Assembly: GCA_902767845.1 (NCBI GenBank)
Contig: CACXIV010000005.1
Coordinates: 1 to 64,000 of the forward strand
Length of the DNA stretch: 64,000 bases
Source of the DNA: an uncultured Ruminococcus sp.
Lineage (GTDB): Bacteria; Bacillota; Clostridia; Oscillospirales; Acutalibacteraceae
Reading direction: 5' to 3'
Both the position numbers and the translations under genes were made by a program. Within the stretch, counting starts at the first letter, position 1, and every line of letters begins with the position of its first letter. Below, piece after piece: positions 1 through 7,135 of the stretch. The notes under the pieces were generated by a model. That model saw only the letters and a program-made list of their open reading frames with translations, did not search any database and had not been told where the DNA came from.

Positions 1-80
1 CTGTACCTTTTAGTGTGTACTCACTGTAAGATTTGAGTATTTTTTACTCAAAGTCATTACGGGTTTCTTGTTTCCTTATT

Positions 81-214
81 GTTCAATTTTCAAGGTTCCT
101 TTGTTCACTTTACACAACTAAAGCGACCTTTGATTGTAGATATTTAACATCCAAATCAGTCGTTTTTGTTGACCGAACATATGCTATTATAATACGTTTG
201 CCGACAAATGTCAA
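81..214 (-). promoter_or_regulatory. rRNA-type sigma-A promoter, leader and boxA-like element
   Basis: On the minus strand TTGACA (209-214) and TATAAT (186-191) are both perfect and separated by exactly 17 bp. A/T tracts at about 215-250 sit where an UP element would be. The leader then contains CCTTGAAAATTGAACAA (83-99), close to the boxA-like antitermination sequence of Bacillota rRNA leaders. The remaining leader runs off the left edge, so transcription points at a gene beginning just left of base 1, most likely 16S rRNA. The promoter is seen directly; the rRNA identity is an inference from its strength and the boxA-like motif. Confidence 0.65.
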
Positions 215-342
215 GCGTTTTTCGGAAATTTCTTTAAAATCTTTTAAATATCTTATTTGTTGTGTGTGTATCGCAAATTATCCTTTATTTACCACTATAT
301 GTTGTATTGCGGATTTTGTTACACCTGATACTATAGCAAACT

Positions 343-370
343 CCAAAAAAAGCCCTCCGTTCGGAGAGCT
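343..370 (-). terminator. Rho-independent terminator of the 384-929 lipoprotein gene
   Basis: Read on the minus strand, AGCTCTCCG-AA-CGGAGGGCT forms a 9-bp stem (one G-T pair) and is followed by six T residues. It starts 13 bases after the stop codon. Confidence 0.85.
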
Positions 371-383
371 TTGTTACGCCTTA

Positions 384-929
384 TTATTTATGAAAAGCCT
401 TGAACTTTTCAACGACTTCCTCGCGCCATTTATAATTATCGGAGTCGGTTTTTGACTCGTCAAGTCCCTTGTCGTTATAGATCATCAGGAACTGTCCGTT
501 GTCCGAGATATACGCTTTGACCTCCGGAAGCTCGAGGATGGTGAAGGTTCCGTTTGACTTTACGGAGGAGATAACCTCGTCGGCTGTCGCCGGACGGTCG
601 TTCGTGCTGTACTCGTAAAGCTCGATCGTGATATTCTTTACATCCGTATCGTTGATCCTTACCGCGGTAAACTTTTTACCGACCTTGGCGCCGATAAGCG
701 ACGCGTCCATCTCGGTGATCTTTGATGTATCCTTGGGATTGATATATCCGTACGCCGCAAAGTAGTTGCAGAGTCCGGTAAAGTCGTTGGGATAATCCTT
801 TGCCTCGAAGCTTGAAGCCTCGTCGCCTGTAGCGACATCCTCGGGATTGACCTGCTGGCCTCCGAAGCAGCCTGAGGCGAATACAATAATTAAACCTGCG
901 CAAAGCAGCGCGGCGAAGATTCTTTTCAT
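384..929 (-). CDS. Small lipoprotein of unknown function
   Basis: A 181-residue protein with a typical lipoprotein signal: basic start MKR, a hydrophobic stretch and a lipobox FASGC with Cys21 as the lipidation site, so it should sit on the outer face of the membrane. The mature part is acidic, without cysteine motifs or repeats that I recognise, and no enzyme family is evident. I chose the ATG at 929 rather than the upstream in-frame codon at 986 because AAAGGATC lies at the right distance and the signal peptide begins there. It is monocistronic, with its own terminator at 343-370. Confidence 0.75.
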   Translation of the reverse strand: MKRIFAALLCAGLIIVFASGCFGGQQVNPEDVATGDEASSFEAKDYPNDFTGLCNYFAAYGYINPKDTSKITEMDASLIGAKVGKKFTAVRINDTDVKNITIELYEYSTNDRPATADEVISSVKSNGTFTILELPEVKAYISDNGQFLMIYNDKGLDESKTDSDNYKWREEVVEKFKAFHK

Positions 930-1048
930 AAAAAACGATCCTTTCGTTGAAAGTATAATGGGTGACGCCAAATTGACATCACCCATTATACATCATAATT
1001 TTGAATAAATCAATCATTTTCGCAAATTCACACAATCGCTATTCAAAA

Positions 1049-2179
1049 TTACTCTATTACATACACGTTGACGTCGCGTCTGCCGAAGTTGCAGCAGTCG
1101 TCAAGTGAAAAATAGAAGAGATCCACGATCGCGGAACCGTCCATGAGCGCTCCGCCCGTATCTATCGCCGTGGCGTATCCGTAGGAAAAGCTGCCGTCGG
1201 GGGTTTCGATATAGAGCTTTGAACCGTAGGGGATCAGCTCGGGATTGACCGCGACGCCGCCCTCGTAAACCTCGTGACCCGAGGCGGTAAGCGCGCCGGC
1301 GGGAGCTGTGTAAGCCGTGCCCGAACCGGTGAGCATATATTTATATGAAACCTCAACGCCGTTTTCGTCGGTGAAGCTTCCGGCTCCGCCCGCGGAAGCC
1401 GCGCCCTTTGTGCCGACGAGAGCCACCTCGTCAACGGGAGCCTTTGTCACCTTTTCTGAGATGACCTTCTCGCCGCTCTTTTCGCCGTCGATGTACTTTA
1501 CTCTTTTTGTAACAAGCTTCTCGCCGTTAACGCCCTCGGTCTTGAGCTTCTTCTCGCCGAGCTCGATCTCGTCGGAGTTCTCCTTCTTGCTATCAAAGGG
1601 AACCTCCTCGGTCACGCTGACGTTCTTATATATAACGCGCTTTACCGAAAGCTCGCTGATCTCATCGACCCTTGTGTTTCGGTCAACGCTGAGGATATCG
1701 TCGGGAGATATCCTGATCCCGGCGAGGATAAGGCTCTCGCCCACCTTGCCGTAGGGAAGCAGAACGTCCTGAGTTTTGCCGTCCGCGGTAACGGAGATCT
1801 TCTTGGCGTTCATGATAACAACGTCGGTGTCCGAGGTGATCGCGGTAGAAGCGGCAGGTACGGAAACCTGATTTTCTCCGGGCTGAACGCCTGCTTTCTC
1901 GAGAACATCGGCAACAGTGCCGCCCGAAACGAATACCTTTGTTGTCTGTCCGTTGTTCTTGACGGTGACCTCGTAAGCGGAGAGCACGTGGAAATCTCCG
2001 TCCTCGCAAAGATTATTATAAATAATACCGTCCGCAACATTGTTGTCCGACTCGGCCTTTGCCGCGGGAGAAGCTGCGGCGGCAGCGACCGTAAGCACGG
2101 AGCCTACGACCATTAACACGGCGAGCAAAAGCGCGCCTGCGGACTTGACCGGATTGAATTTAGAACTGTTATCAGTCAT
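1049..2179 (-). CDS. Secreted YabE-like protein with DUF348, G5 and C-terminal 3D domain
   Basis: A 376-residue exported protein. After an N-terminal hydrophobic segment (about residues 13-35) come two ubiquitin-like DUF348 modules (about 70-115 and 125-165), a G5 module (about 175-255) and a C-terminal 3D domain (about 285-376). The 3D domain keeps three aspartates in the motifs AIDTGG, IVDLFY and RRDVNV, the trio the family is named for. Proteins of this layout (YabE, YocH and Rpf-like families) act on peptidoglycan, probably as lytic transglycosylases. The start at 2179 has AAAGGAG upstream; the in-frame codons further upstream lie in the leader. Regulation looks unusual: see the promoter, hairpin and direct-repeat entries at 2181-2473. 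Domain order is clear; the exact enzymatic activity is inferred. Confidence 0.85.
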   Translation of the reverse strand: MTDNSSKFNPVKSAGALLLAVLMVVGSVLTVAAAAASPAAKAESDNNVADGIIYNNLCEDGDFHVLSAYEVTVKNNGQTTKVFVSGGTVADVLEKAGVQPGENQVSVPAASTAITSDTDVVIMNAKKISVTADGKTQDVLLPYGKVGESLILAGIRISPDDILSVDRNTRVDEISELSVKRVIYKNVSVTEEVPFDSKKENSDEIELGEKKLKTEGVNGEKLVTKRVKYIDGEKSGEKVISEKVTKAPVDEVALVGTKGAASAGGAGSFTDENGVEVSYKYMLTGSGTAYTAPAGALTASGHEVYEGGVAVNPELIPYGSKLYIETPDGSFSYGYATAIDTGGALMDGSAIVDLFYFSLDDCCNFGRRDVNVYVIE

Positions 2180-2180
2180 G

Positions 2181-2203
2181 TTTATTACTCCTTTTGTAAT
2201 AAA
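2181..2203 (-). promoter_or_regulatory. Hairpin holding the Shine-Dalgarno sequence in its loop
   Basis: On the minus strand TTTATTAC-AAAAGGA-GTAATAAA is a perfect 8-bp inverted repeat whose 7-base loop contains most of the ribosome binding site of the 3D-domain gene. The stem ends one base before the ATG. This could tune translation initiation or mRNA stability. Confidence 0.55.
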
Positions 2204-2276
2204 AGTCTTTTCATAATACCTTTTTCGCGGATGGGTTTTTATCGCAAAATTGCAAAACCCGTTCGCGTTGTTCGAC

Positions 2277-2305
2277 ATTATAACGCCGTCCTTTGGTGAT
2301 GTCAA
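2277..2305 (-). promoter_or_regulatory. Sigma-A promoter P1 of the 3D-domain gene
   Basis: Minus strand TTGACA (2300-2305), 17-bp spacer, TATAAT (2277-2282). The expected start near 2270 leaves a leader of about 90 bases, which contains a further hairpin built on GGGTTTT/AAAACCC. Confidence 0.85.
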
Positions 2306-2335
2306 CCTAAAAACACATTATGTTTTTGTATAGGT
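2301..2335. promoter_or_regulatory. Inverted repeat overlapping the P1 -35 box
   Basis: CAACCT...AGGTTG flanks an inner inverted repeat AAAAACA-TAATG-TGTTTTT. The outer right arm overlaps the -35 hexamer of P1. It could be a repressor operator, or a weak hairpin in a transcript from an upstream promoter. No protein can be assigned from the sequence alone. Confidence 0.4.
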
Positions 2336-2407
2336 TGCACAACGAAAGTGCTTATATTTTCTTTTTAGAATTATTTTAAGGCTTTTTTCATCCTGTTTTC
2401 CTGCATT

Positions 2408-2473
2408 TTTATAGTCAAATTGCAAGAACTTAAAAAATCGGCGTTTGTAACCGTTTGGTAACATATTTGTAAC
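2408..2473 (-). promoter_or_regulatory. Triple 11-bp direct repeat (OmpR-family regulator box) with a possible second promoter
   Basis: TGTAAC (2446-2451), GGTAAC (2457-2462) and TGTAAC (2468-2473) are spaced by exactly 11 bp, giving N5 gaps. Tandem hexamers with N5 gaps are the binding pattern of OmpR-family response regulators; the WalR consensus TGTWAH-N5-TGTWAH fits best, and WalR controls 3D-domain wall hydrolases in Bacillus. On the minus strand a TATAAA (2408-2413) without a good -35 lies about 35-60 bases downstream of the repeats, the geometry of an activated promoter reading towards the 3D gene. Repeats are seen; regulator identity is inferred. Confidence 0.5.
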
Positions 2474-2510
2474 ATTTATACGCGTTCCTTCCGTGATATA
2501 TTACAGCAAA

Positions 2511-2547
2511 ACAAAAAGCCCGGCTTTGCGAAAATACAAAGCCGGGC
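2511..2547 (-). terminator. Terminator of the AraC-family gene
   Basis: Minus strand GCCCGGCTTTG, an 8-base loop, CAAAGCCGGGC, then five T residues. Perfect 11-bp stem 15 bases past the stop codon. Confidence 0.9.
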
Positions 2548-2561
2548 GTAAAGCCGATAAT

Positions 2562-3410
2562 TTATCTTATGTTTTCCCTCTGCGTTATCCTCTTTTTATA
2601 CTGAGCCGGAGTGCAGTTGTAGATCTTTTTGCACTGGGTAATAAAGGATTTTACATTGGCAAAGCCGTTCCTGAGCGCCGCCGCCGATACCGACGAGTTG
2701 TTTTCGAGCATGTCGCGGATCGACTTTTCGAGCCTCAGATTGGCGAGGTACTCGGAAAAACTGATCTGAGTCACCTTTTTAAAGTATTTAGAGAAGTAGG
2801 ACGGGGAAAGATTCACGATAGCGGAGATCTCGTCAAGCGGTATCTCTCGCCTGTAGTTTTCATTTATATATGAAATAGCCGTTTTTGCGTAGGAGAAATC
2901 CCTCTTGGGGATACCTGCCGGCTGGGAGCGCCTGTAGCACACACAATGCTCAAGCATAAGATAGTAAATCTCGTTTACATAGGCGATCTGGAGCAGCGAG
3001 GTGTACGGATTCACCTTGGTGAAGGTCTCCGCGGTATTGCCGAGCAGAGTCGCGATCCTTTCCTTTACCCCATCGGCGGAATCAATGTTGAAAAGGATCC
3101 CGTCGACGGTGTTCCTGAACTGTTTTATGTATTCGAGCGAGAATATCAAAAACAAAAGCGAGCAGCCCGAGTTGTTGAGCGGACGGACAAGGTGGACGTC
3201 CTCGCTGTTCAGCAAAACGAAGTCGCCTTTATCGAGTACGGTCTCCTCTCCGTTTATTATGCAACCCGCGGAGCCGCCGATCACATAGACAAGCTCGGGC
3301 TCGCGGTGCCAGAGGAGTTCGGTTTTACGGGTGTTTGAATCAAGATTCTCGATTTTTATTGTTGCGGGAATCTTATTGTCGAAGCTGATTATGTCGTATT
3401 TATAATCCAT
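2562..3410 (-). CDS. AraC-family transcriptional regulator with N-terminal cupin domain
   Basis: A 282-residue regulator. The first 140 residues look like the AraC-type cupin/effector pocket (LLWHREPELVYVIGGSAG, then a glycine-rich beta segment and GDFVLLNSEDVH). The last 100 residues form the double helix-turn-helix: ISAIVNLSPSYFSKYFKK as the first unit and AALRNGFANVKSFITQCKKIYNCTPAQYKK as the second, ending in the usual PAQYKK-like signature. Such proteins usually sense sugars or related small molecules and activate nearby genes. No transporter or sugar operon lies next to it, so the target is unknown. It starts 54 bases after pyrD on the same strand and may receive read-through from the pyr operon. 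AAAGG precedes the ATG. Confidence 0.88.
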   Translation of the reverse strand: MDYKYDIISFDNKIPATIKIENLDSNTRKTELLWHREPELVYVIGGSAGCIINGEETVLDKGDFVLLNSEDVHLVRPLNNSGCSLLFLIFSLEYIKQFRNTVDGILFNIDSADGVKERIATLLGNTAETFTKVNPYTSLLQIAYVNEIYYLMLEHCVCYRRSQPAGIPKRDFSYAKTAISYINENYRREIPLDEISAIVNLSPSYFSKYFKKVTQISFSEYLANLRLEKSIRDMLENNSSVSAAALRNGFANVKSFITQCKKIYNCTPAQYKKRITQRENIR

Positions 3411-3464
3411 GAGTATTTGCCTTTCTGTTGCCGGGGAAAAAGATTTTTGCGTTGCAGGATCGAA

Positions 3465-4376
3465 TTACCACGGGATAACGGTTTTTGTGAGCTCTGTTAC
3501 GCTCTTTATCCCGTTTTTGTCGAGGAAATCGTTAAGTCCCTCAGCAATTTTTATCGGAGCGTACGGGTCGGAGAACATGACGGTGCCGATCTGCAGCGCG
3601 GAAGCGCCGGCGATCAGCATTTCCGCGGCGTCCTCCCATGTTGTGATACCGCCCATTCCGATGATGGGTATTTTGACGGCGTTCGAGACCTGCCAGACCA
3701 TTCTGACCGCCACGGGAAAAACCGCGGCTCCGCTGAGTCCGCCGGTATTGTTGCGGATTATCGGGCGGCGCGTGCCGATGTCTATCCTCATTCCCGTCAG
3801 GGTGTTGATCATAGAGATCGCGTCGGCTCCGTTCGCCTCCGCCGACTGAGCGATAGAGGCTATATCGGTGACGTTGGGGCTGAGCTTTACGATCAGAGGC
3901 TTTTTGCAGCGGCGCCTTACCTCGGAGGTGATGTTGCCGACCGACTCGCAGCTTGTGCCGAACTGAACTCCGCCGGACTTGACGTTCGGGCAGGAGATGT
4001 TGAGCTCTATCATATCCACATCGGTTTCGGATAGCTTCTCCGCCATTTGGCAGTATTCCTCCACCGTGTTGCCTGCTATGTTTGCTATGACCGTCGTGTT
4101 TTGGCGCTTTAGCCACGGAAGGTCGTCGATGATAAATACGTCCACGCCGGGGTTTTGCAGTCCTACGGCGTTAAGGATGCCCGAAGGCGTCTCCGCTATC
4201 CTCGGAGGCGGATTGCCGTCGCGGCGTTTTAGAGTAATGCCCTTGCAGGAGATACCGCCGAGTTTTTCAAGCGGATAAAACTCGTTGTACTCCCTGCCGA
4301 AGCCAAAGGTTCCGGACGCCGCGATAATGGGGTTGTCAAAGCTGACGCCGGCTACTTTTACAGATAGATCAGCCAT
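3465..4376 (-). CDS. pyrD: Dihydroorotate dehydrogenase B (NAD+), catalytic subunit
   Basis: A 303-residue class 1B dihydroorotate dehydrogenase, which oxidises dihydroorotate to orotate in de novo pyrimidine synthesis using FMN and passes electrons to PyrK. The start PIIAASGTFGFG binds FMN, NISCPNV carries the catalytic base cysteine that marks class 1 enzymes, and the C-terminal IPIIGMGGI and GASALQIGT motifs bind the FMN phosphate. Length matches the family. Its ATG overlaps the pyrK stop codon by one base (TAATG), so the two subunits are translationally coupled, as expected for the PyrD2K2 heterotetramer. No other pyrimidine genes lie in the window. Confidence 0.95.
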   Translation of the reverse strand: MADLSVKVAGVSFDNPIIAASGTFGFGREYNEFYPLEKLGGISCKGITLKRRDGNPPPRIAETPSGILNAVGLQNPGVDVFIIDDLPWLKRQNTTVIANIAGNTVEEYCQMAEKLSETDVDMIELNISCPNVKSGGVQFGTSCESVGNITSEVRRRCKKPLIVKLSPNVTDIASIAQSAEANGADAISMINTLTGMRIDIGTRRPIIRNNTGGLSGAAVFPVAVRMVWQVSNAVKIPIIGMGGITTWEDAAEMLIAGASALQIGTVMFSDPYAPIKIAEGLNDFLDKNGIKSVTELTKTVIPW

Positions 4377-5128
4377 TAAAACACAACCTCCTCAGCGTTG
4401 AATACGGGACCGTTTTTGCAGACGTGCTGCATAAGCTCCTCGCCGTTTTTCCTGACCTTTACGGCGCACACCAGGCACGCGCCGATACCGCACGCCATGC
4501 GCTCCTCGAGCGATATCTGACAGGGCTTGCCGTATTCGCGGCAGATATCCGCCACCGCCTTGAGCATGGGCGTCGGACCGCAGGCGCAGACCTCGTCGAT
4601 CTCGCCGATACGCTCCCTAAGCACATCGGTCACAAAGCCTTTTTTGCCGGCTGTGCCGTTGTCGGTAACGAGCGCGGTCTCAGCGCCGGCTGACTTAAAA
4701 TCATCCTGAAGGATCACGAGCGAGCTGTCGCGAAAGCCCGTTATAACGAGAGGGCTGTCGCACTGCTTTGCCGTGAACAGCATCGGAGGCACTCCGATAC
4801 CGCCGCCGATCAGGCAGTATTTTTTGCCCTTTTGTACATCAAAGCCGTTGCCGAGCGGAACAAGAACATCCGCAAGCCCGCCGGGCTGCATACGTGACAT
4901 TATCCTTGTGCCCTCGCCCTTTACCTGATAAACAAGCCTCAGCTCGCCGTTTGAGCAGTCGCATACCGAGATCGGTCTGCGCAGGGTTTTTCCGGGGACA
5001 TATACATGGGCGAACTGTCCGCACGATACGGGAAGGTCGTCCTGACCGTATTCAAGGCGCATATCGAATATGCCGTCCGCAATACGGTCGTTGGAGATCA
5101 GCCTGAGCTGTCTTACGTCATACTTCAT
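4376..5128 (-). CDS. pyrK: Dihydroorotate dehydrogenase electron transfer subunit
   Basis: A 250-residue FAD and [2Fe-2S] flavoprotein that moves electrons from PyrD to NAD+. FAD binding is shown by RRPISVCD, the NAD domain by LIGGGIGVPPM and CACGPTPML, and the iron-sulfur site by MACGIGACLVCAV plus HVCKNGP (C-x4-C-x2-C and a distal Cys). The ATG at 5128 is preferred over an in-frame codon at 5161 because AAGGATG lies upstream and the longer version would overlap the preceding gene. It lies 10 bases behind the transglutaminase-like lipoprotein gene and is coupled to pyrD. Confidence 0.94.
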   Translation of the reverse strand: MKYDVRQLRLISNDRIADGIFDMRLEYGQDDLPVSCGQFAHVYVPGKTLRRPISVCDCSNGELRLVYQVKGEGTRIMSRMQPGGLADVLVPLGNGFDVQKGKKYCLIGGGIGVPPMLFTAKQCDSPLVITGFRDSSLVILQDDFKSAGAETALVTDNGTAGKKGFVTDVLRERIGEIDEVCACGPTPMLKAVADICREYGKPCQISLEERMACGIGACLVCAVKVRKNGEELMQHVCKNGPVFNAEEVVF

Positions 5129-5138
5129 ACTATCATCC

Positions 5139-6389
5139 TTAATCTGTGTATTGCAGGTCAAATGTGACCGCGTTTATTGATCCGTAGGTGTAAAAATTGC
5201 TGTCGGTCGAAATTTGCGCTCCGTCGCTGTTGTAGTAATTGACCTCCTCGATCCAGCGGTATCCGTAGTTGTCGGAGATCGCCTGAGTCGCCTCGCCGTA
5301 ATCGAGATCCTCTGATATCAGAAAATCAACGTACTCCTCACGGTTGCGCGCCGCTTCCAAAAACGCCGCGATAAGCTCGTCGCTTTCATCGAGGCTGTAA
5401 AGCGTCACACATTCGCGCTTCATATAATTATAGTCCTCGGCGGTACATTCCGGGACATAAACATTGTACAGCTCGTTCGGGTCGCTCCCGTTGCTGTACA
5501 GCGGACTGATCGTGTGGTTCTTCCGTATATCCTCTGTCGTCATATTGAAATAGAGGTAGCGCTGGATGTGCGTATCTCCGTCGTTCCACGTGACGTCGAT
5601 ATGATACCACTCTCCGCCTATGTTGACGCAGTTCCACATATGACCCGTATCCGAGCTCTCGCCGTTTTCCTTGTTGAAATCGGGGCAGTAACCGTTGATG
5701 CCGACGCACTGTATGCCCAATTTGTCGCAGAGCACCTGGAACGCCTTTGAGTATCCGTCGCAAACCGCCGCTCCGTTTATAAGCGAGCCGTAGGCGTTGT
5801 GGCTCATCGACGCTCCGCTTTGATAATCGCAGTTGTCGATAAGGTAGTCGTTTATAAAGATCTCGGTGTGATACTCGTCGGCGTTTTGGGGAGCGAGAGC
5901 GGCTATCTGATCGACCTTGTCGTCGAACGCCTGCTTTGCCTCGCTGAGCTGATCGCCCTCCATCTCGAAATTAAGCTCGACGCTGACGCTGTCGCCGTAA
6001 TCTATGTAGCTGTAGCGCGAGTCGAGATCGAGCCAAAACGCCTCGGGGTGATCCGCCTCGTACGCGCCGAGCGCCTCGTCAAAATCCGAGAGGCTGCCGT
6101 ACACCGTGAACTCCTCGCTGTAGGAACAGCTCATCTGTTCGTCTATGGTGTTATATATCGTTTTCAGCTCATCGGAGCCGAGGCTGTCGTAGCCGTAGCC
6201 GGTGCGGGTCTGTCCGCGGACAGCCGGAGCCGAGCCGCTTTGAGACTGCGACGATACCGACCGCGTGGGTTCCGGAGTAAAGAGATATTTAAAACTATTT
6301 AGAAAAGAGCCGCAGCCCGAAAGACCGGCCGCGCAGACCGCGAACGCCGTAACGGCGGCCGCCGGTTTCAGCATATTAAAACGTGACAC
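5139..6389 (-). CDS. Lipoprotein with transglutaminase-like (papain-fold) domain
   Basis: A 416-residue exported protein with lipobox LSGC (Cys26), a Ser/Thr-rich linker and a transglutaminase-core domain at about residues 180-275. The catalytic triad is readable: Cys210 in AAVCDGYS, His250 in GHMWN and Asp265 in YHIDVTW. Such extracellular domains act as cysteine proteases or amidases, or as binding modules. The start is a GTG at 6389, supported by AGGTG just upstream; the ATG five codons later is an alternative. It is the first gene of an operon with pyrK and pyrD, an unexpected partner for pyrimidine synthesis. C-terminal 140 residues show no known domain. Confidence 0.85.
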   Translation of the reverse strand: MSRFNMLKPAAAVTAFAVCAAGLSGCGSFLNSFKYLFTPEPTRSVSSQSQSGSAPAVRGQTRTGYGYDSLGSDELKTIYNTIDEQMSCSYSEEFTVYGSLSDFDEALGAYEADHPEAFWLDLDSRYSYIDYGDSVSVELNFEMEGDQLSEAKQAFDDKVDQIAALAPQNADEYHTEIFINDYLIDNCDYQSGASMSHNAYGSLINGAAVCDGYSKAFQVLCDKLGIQCVGINGYCPDFNKENGESSDTGHMWNCVNIGGEWYHIDVTWNDGDTHIQRYLYFNMTTEDIRKNHTISPLYSNGSDPNELYNVYVPECTAEDYNYMKRECVTLYSLDESDELIAAFLEAARNREEYVDFLISEDLDYGEATQAISDNYGYRWIEEVNYYNSDGAQISTDSNFYTYGSINAVTFDLQYTD

Positions 6390-6414
6390 ACAATCACCTG
6401 AATATTTTTAGTAA

Positions 6415-6430
6415 TATATGTATACATATA
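6415..6430. promoter_or_regulatory. 16-bp perfect A/T palindrome
   Basis: TATATGTATACATATA lies at the expected transcription start of the transglutaminase-like lipoprotein operon, immediately downstream of its -10 box. The position suits an operator. The low complexity of the sequence makes chance a real alternative. Confidence 0.3.
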
Positions 6431-6437
6431 CAATTTA

Positions 6438-6466
6438 ATTGTACTTTATTTTTTTACATACGTCAA
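6438..6466 (-). promoter_or_regulatory. Sigma-A promoter of the lipoprotein-pyrK-pyrD operon
   Basis: Minus strand TTGACG (6461-6466), 17-bp spacer, TACAAT (6438-6443). Its -35 box directly abuts the -35 box of the divergent queT promoter. Confidence 0.8.
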
Positions 6467-6495
6467 TTGCATTTTAAAATTTTTTATGTTATAGT
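6467..6495 (+). promoter_or_regulatory. Sigma-A promoter of queT
   Basis: TTGCAT (6467-6472), 17-bp spacer, TATAGT (6490-6495). Start expected near 6501-6502, giving a leader of about 80 bases. Confidence 0.75.
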
Positions 6496-6500
6496 ATTAA

Positions 6501-6580
6501 AGCCGTATGAAACAGCTGTTTCACGCGGCGGTCTGTTCGCAAAATCCAGACCATAATAAAATACTACGGAGGAATTTAAT
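6501..6580 (+). promoter_or_regulatory. Structured queT leader, candidate preQ1 riboswitch
   Basis: The leader begins with GCCGTA, then a hairpin with perfect stem GAAAC-AGCT-GTTTC (6509-6522), then CGCGGC, which can close an outer stem with GCCG, then a second hairpin GGTCTG/CAGACC (6530-6552). The first segment CCGTA (6503-6507) is also complementary to TACGG (6565-6569), which overlaps the GGAGG ribosome binding site. A 5' element that can pair either locally or with the ribosome binding site is the logic of the preQ1 riboswitches, and the downstream gene is a queuosine-precursor transporter. Class is uncertain; class III is known upstream of queT in this bacterial family. Pairings are seen; ligand and class are inferred. 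Confidence 0.5.
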
Positions 6581-7135
6581 ATGAAAAACAAACCCACGCT
6601 CTACATCGTTCAGGGCGCGCTGATCGCCGCTATGTACATAGTGATGACAGTATTGCAGTACGTTCTGCTGCCCGGCACCGTTTCCAACGAGATACAGTTC
6701 AGGGTGTCCGAGGTGCTGACTATCTTGGCGCTCTACACGCCTGCCGCTATCCCCGGACTTACGATCGGATGCGTTTTGGCGAACATTTTTGTCGGACTCG
6801 GTTCCTACGACCTGCTCTTCGGTCCGCTCGCCACGCTGATCGCGGCGCTTGTGATGTACGCGGTAAGGAACGTAAGGCTGTTCAAGCTCCCTGTTTTAGC
6901 CGCTCTTATGCCCGCGCTGTTCAACGGGCTCCTTGTCGGCTTTGAGATCGACTTCTTCTTCAACAACAACGCTCAGGCGTTCAACTTCGTCGATTTCCTT
7001 ATCATGGGCGGCTTTGTTGCCATCGGCGAGATCGCGGTGCTTTTTGTTCTCGGACTTCCGCTTTCAAGGGTGCTCGAGCTAAACGGCCTTGACAAAAGGA
7101 TATTCGCGCTAAAATCCAATAAGCAAAAAATATAA
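6581..7135 (+). CDS. queT: Queuosine-precursor ECF transporter S component (QueT family)
   Basis: A 184-residue integral membrane protein with about five or six hydrophobic segments, matching the QueT family of substrate-binding S components for ECF transporters. These bring preQ1 or a related 7-deazaguanine into the cell, working with a shared energising module (EcfA, EcfA', EcfT) that is not in this window. Typical features are an early helix QGALIAAMYIVMTVLQY, the polar stretch NEIQFRVSEVL, and the late helix IGEIAVLFVLGLPLSRVLE. GGAGG sits 8 bases before the ATG. Expression is probably controlled by the structured leader. A hairpin with T run at about 7136-7165 follows the stop. Confidence 0.85.
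   Translation: MKNKPTLYIVQGALIAAMYIVMTVLQYVLLPGTVSNEIQFRVSEVLTILALYTPAAIPGLTIGCVLANIFVGLGSYDLLFGPLATLIAALVMYAVRNVRLFKLPVLAALMPALFNGLLVGFEIDFFFNNNAQAFNFVDFLIMGGFVAIGEIAVLFVLGLPLSRVLELNGLDKRIFALKSNKQKI

Larger units (their letters stand above)
1..383. other. Non-coding left-edge region
   Basis: No convincing gene. It holds the leftward promoter and leader described separately, a hairpin TTTGAGTA/TACTCAAA at 33-50 that may be part of an rRNA processing stem, and the terminator of the neighbouring lipoprotein gene at 343-370. A 140-codon plus-strand open frame (33-455) crosses all of these, lacks a ribosome binding site and overlaps the lipoprotein gene, so it is not called. Confidence 0.55.

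Noticed and set aside
33..455. A 140-codon plus-strand open frame
   Set aside because: It crosses the rRNA-type promoter, leader and a terminator, overlaps the lipoprotein gene, and lacks a ribosome binding site.
6509..6522. GAAACAGCTGTTTC as a parS-like site
   Set aside because: The arms are in the reverse order to parS and the centre is AGCT, not CACGTG; it is better explained as an RNA hairpin in the queT leader.
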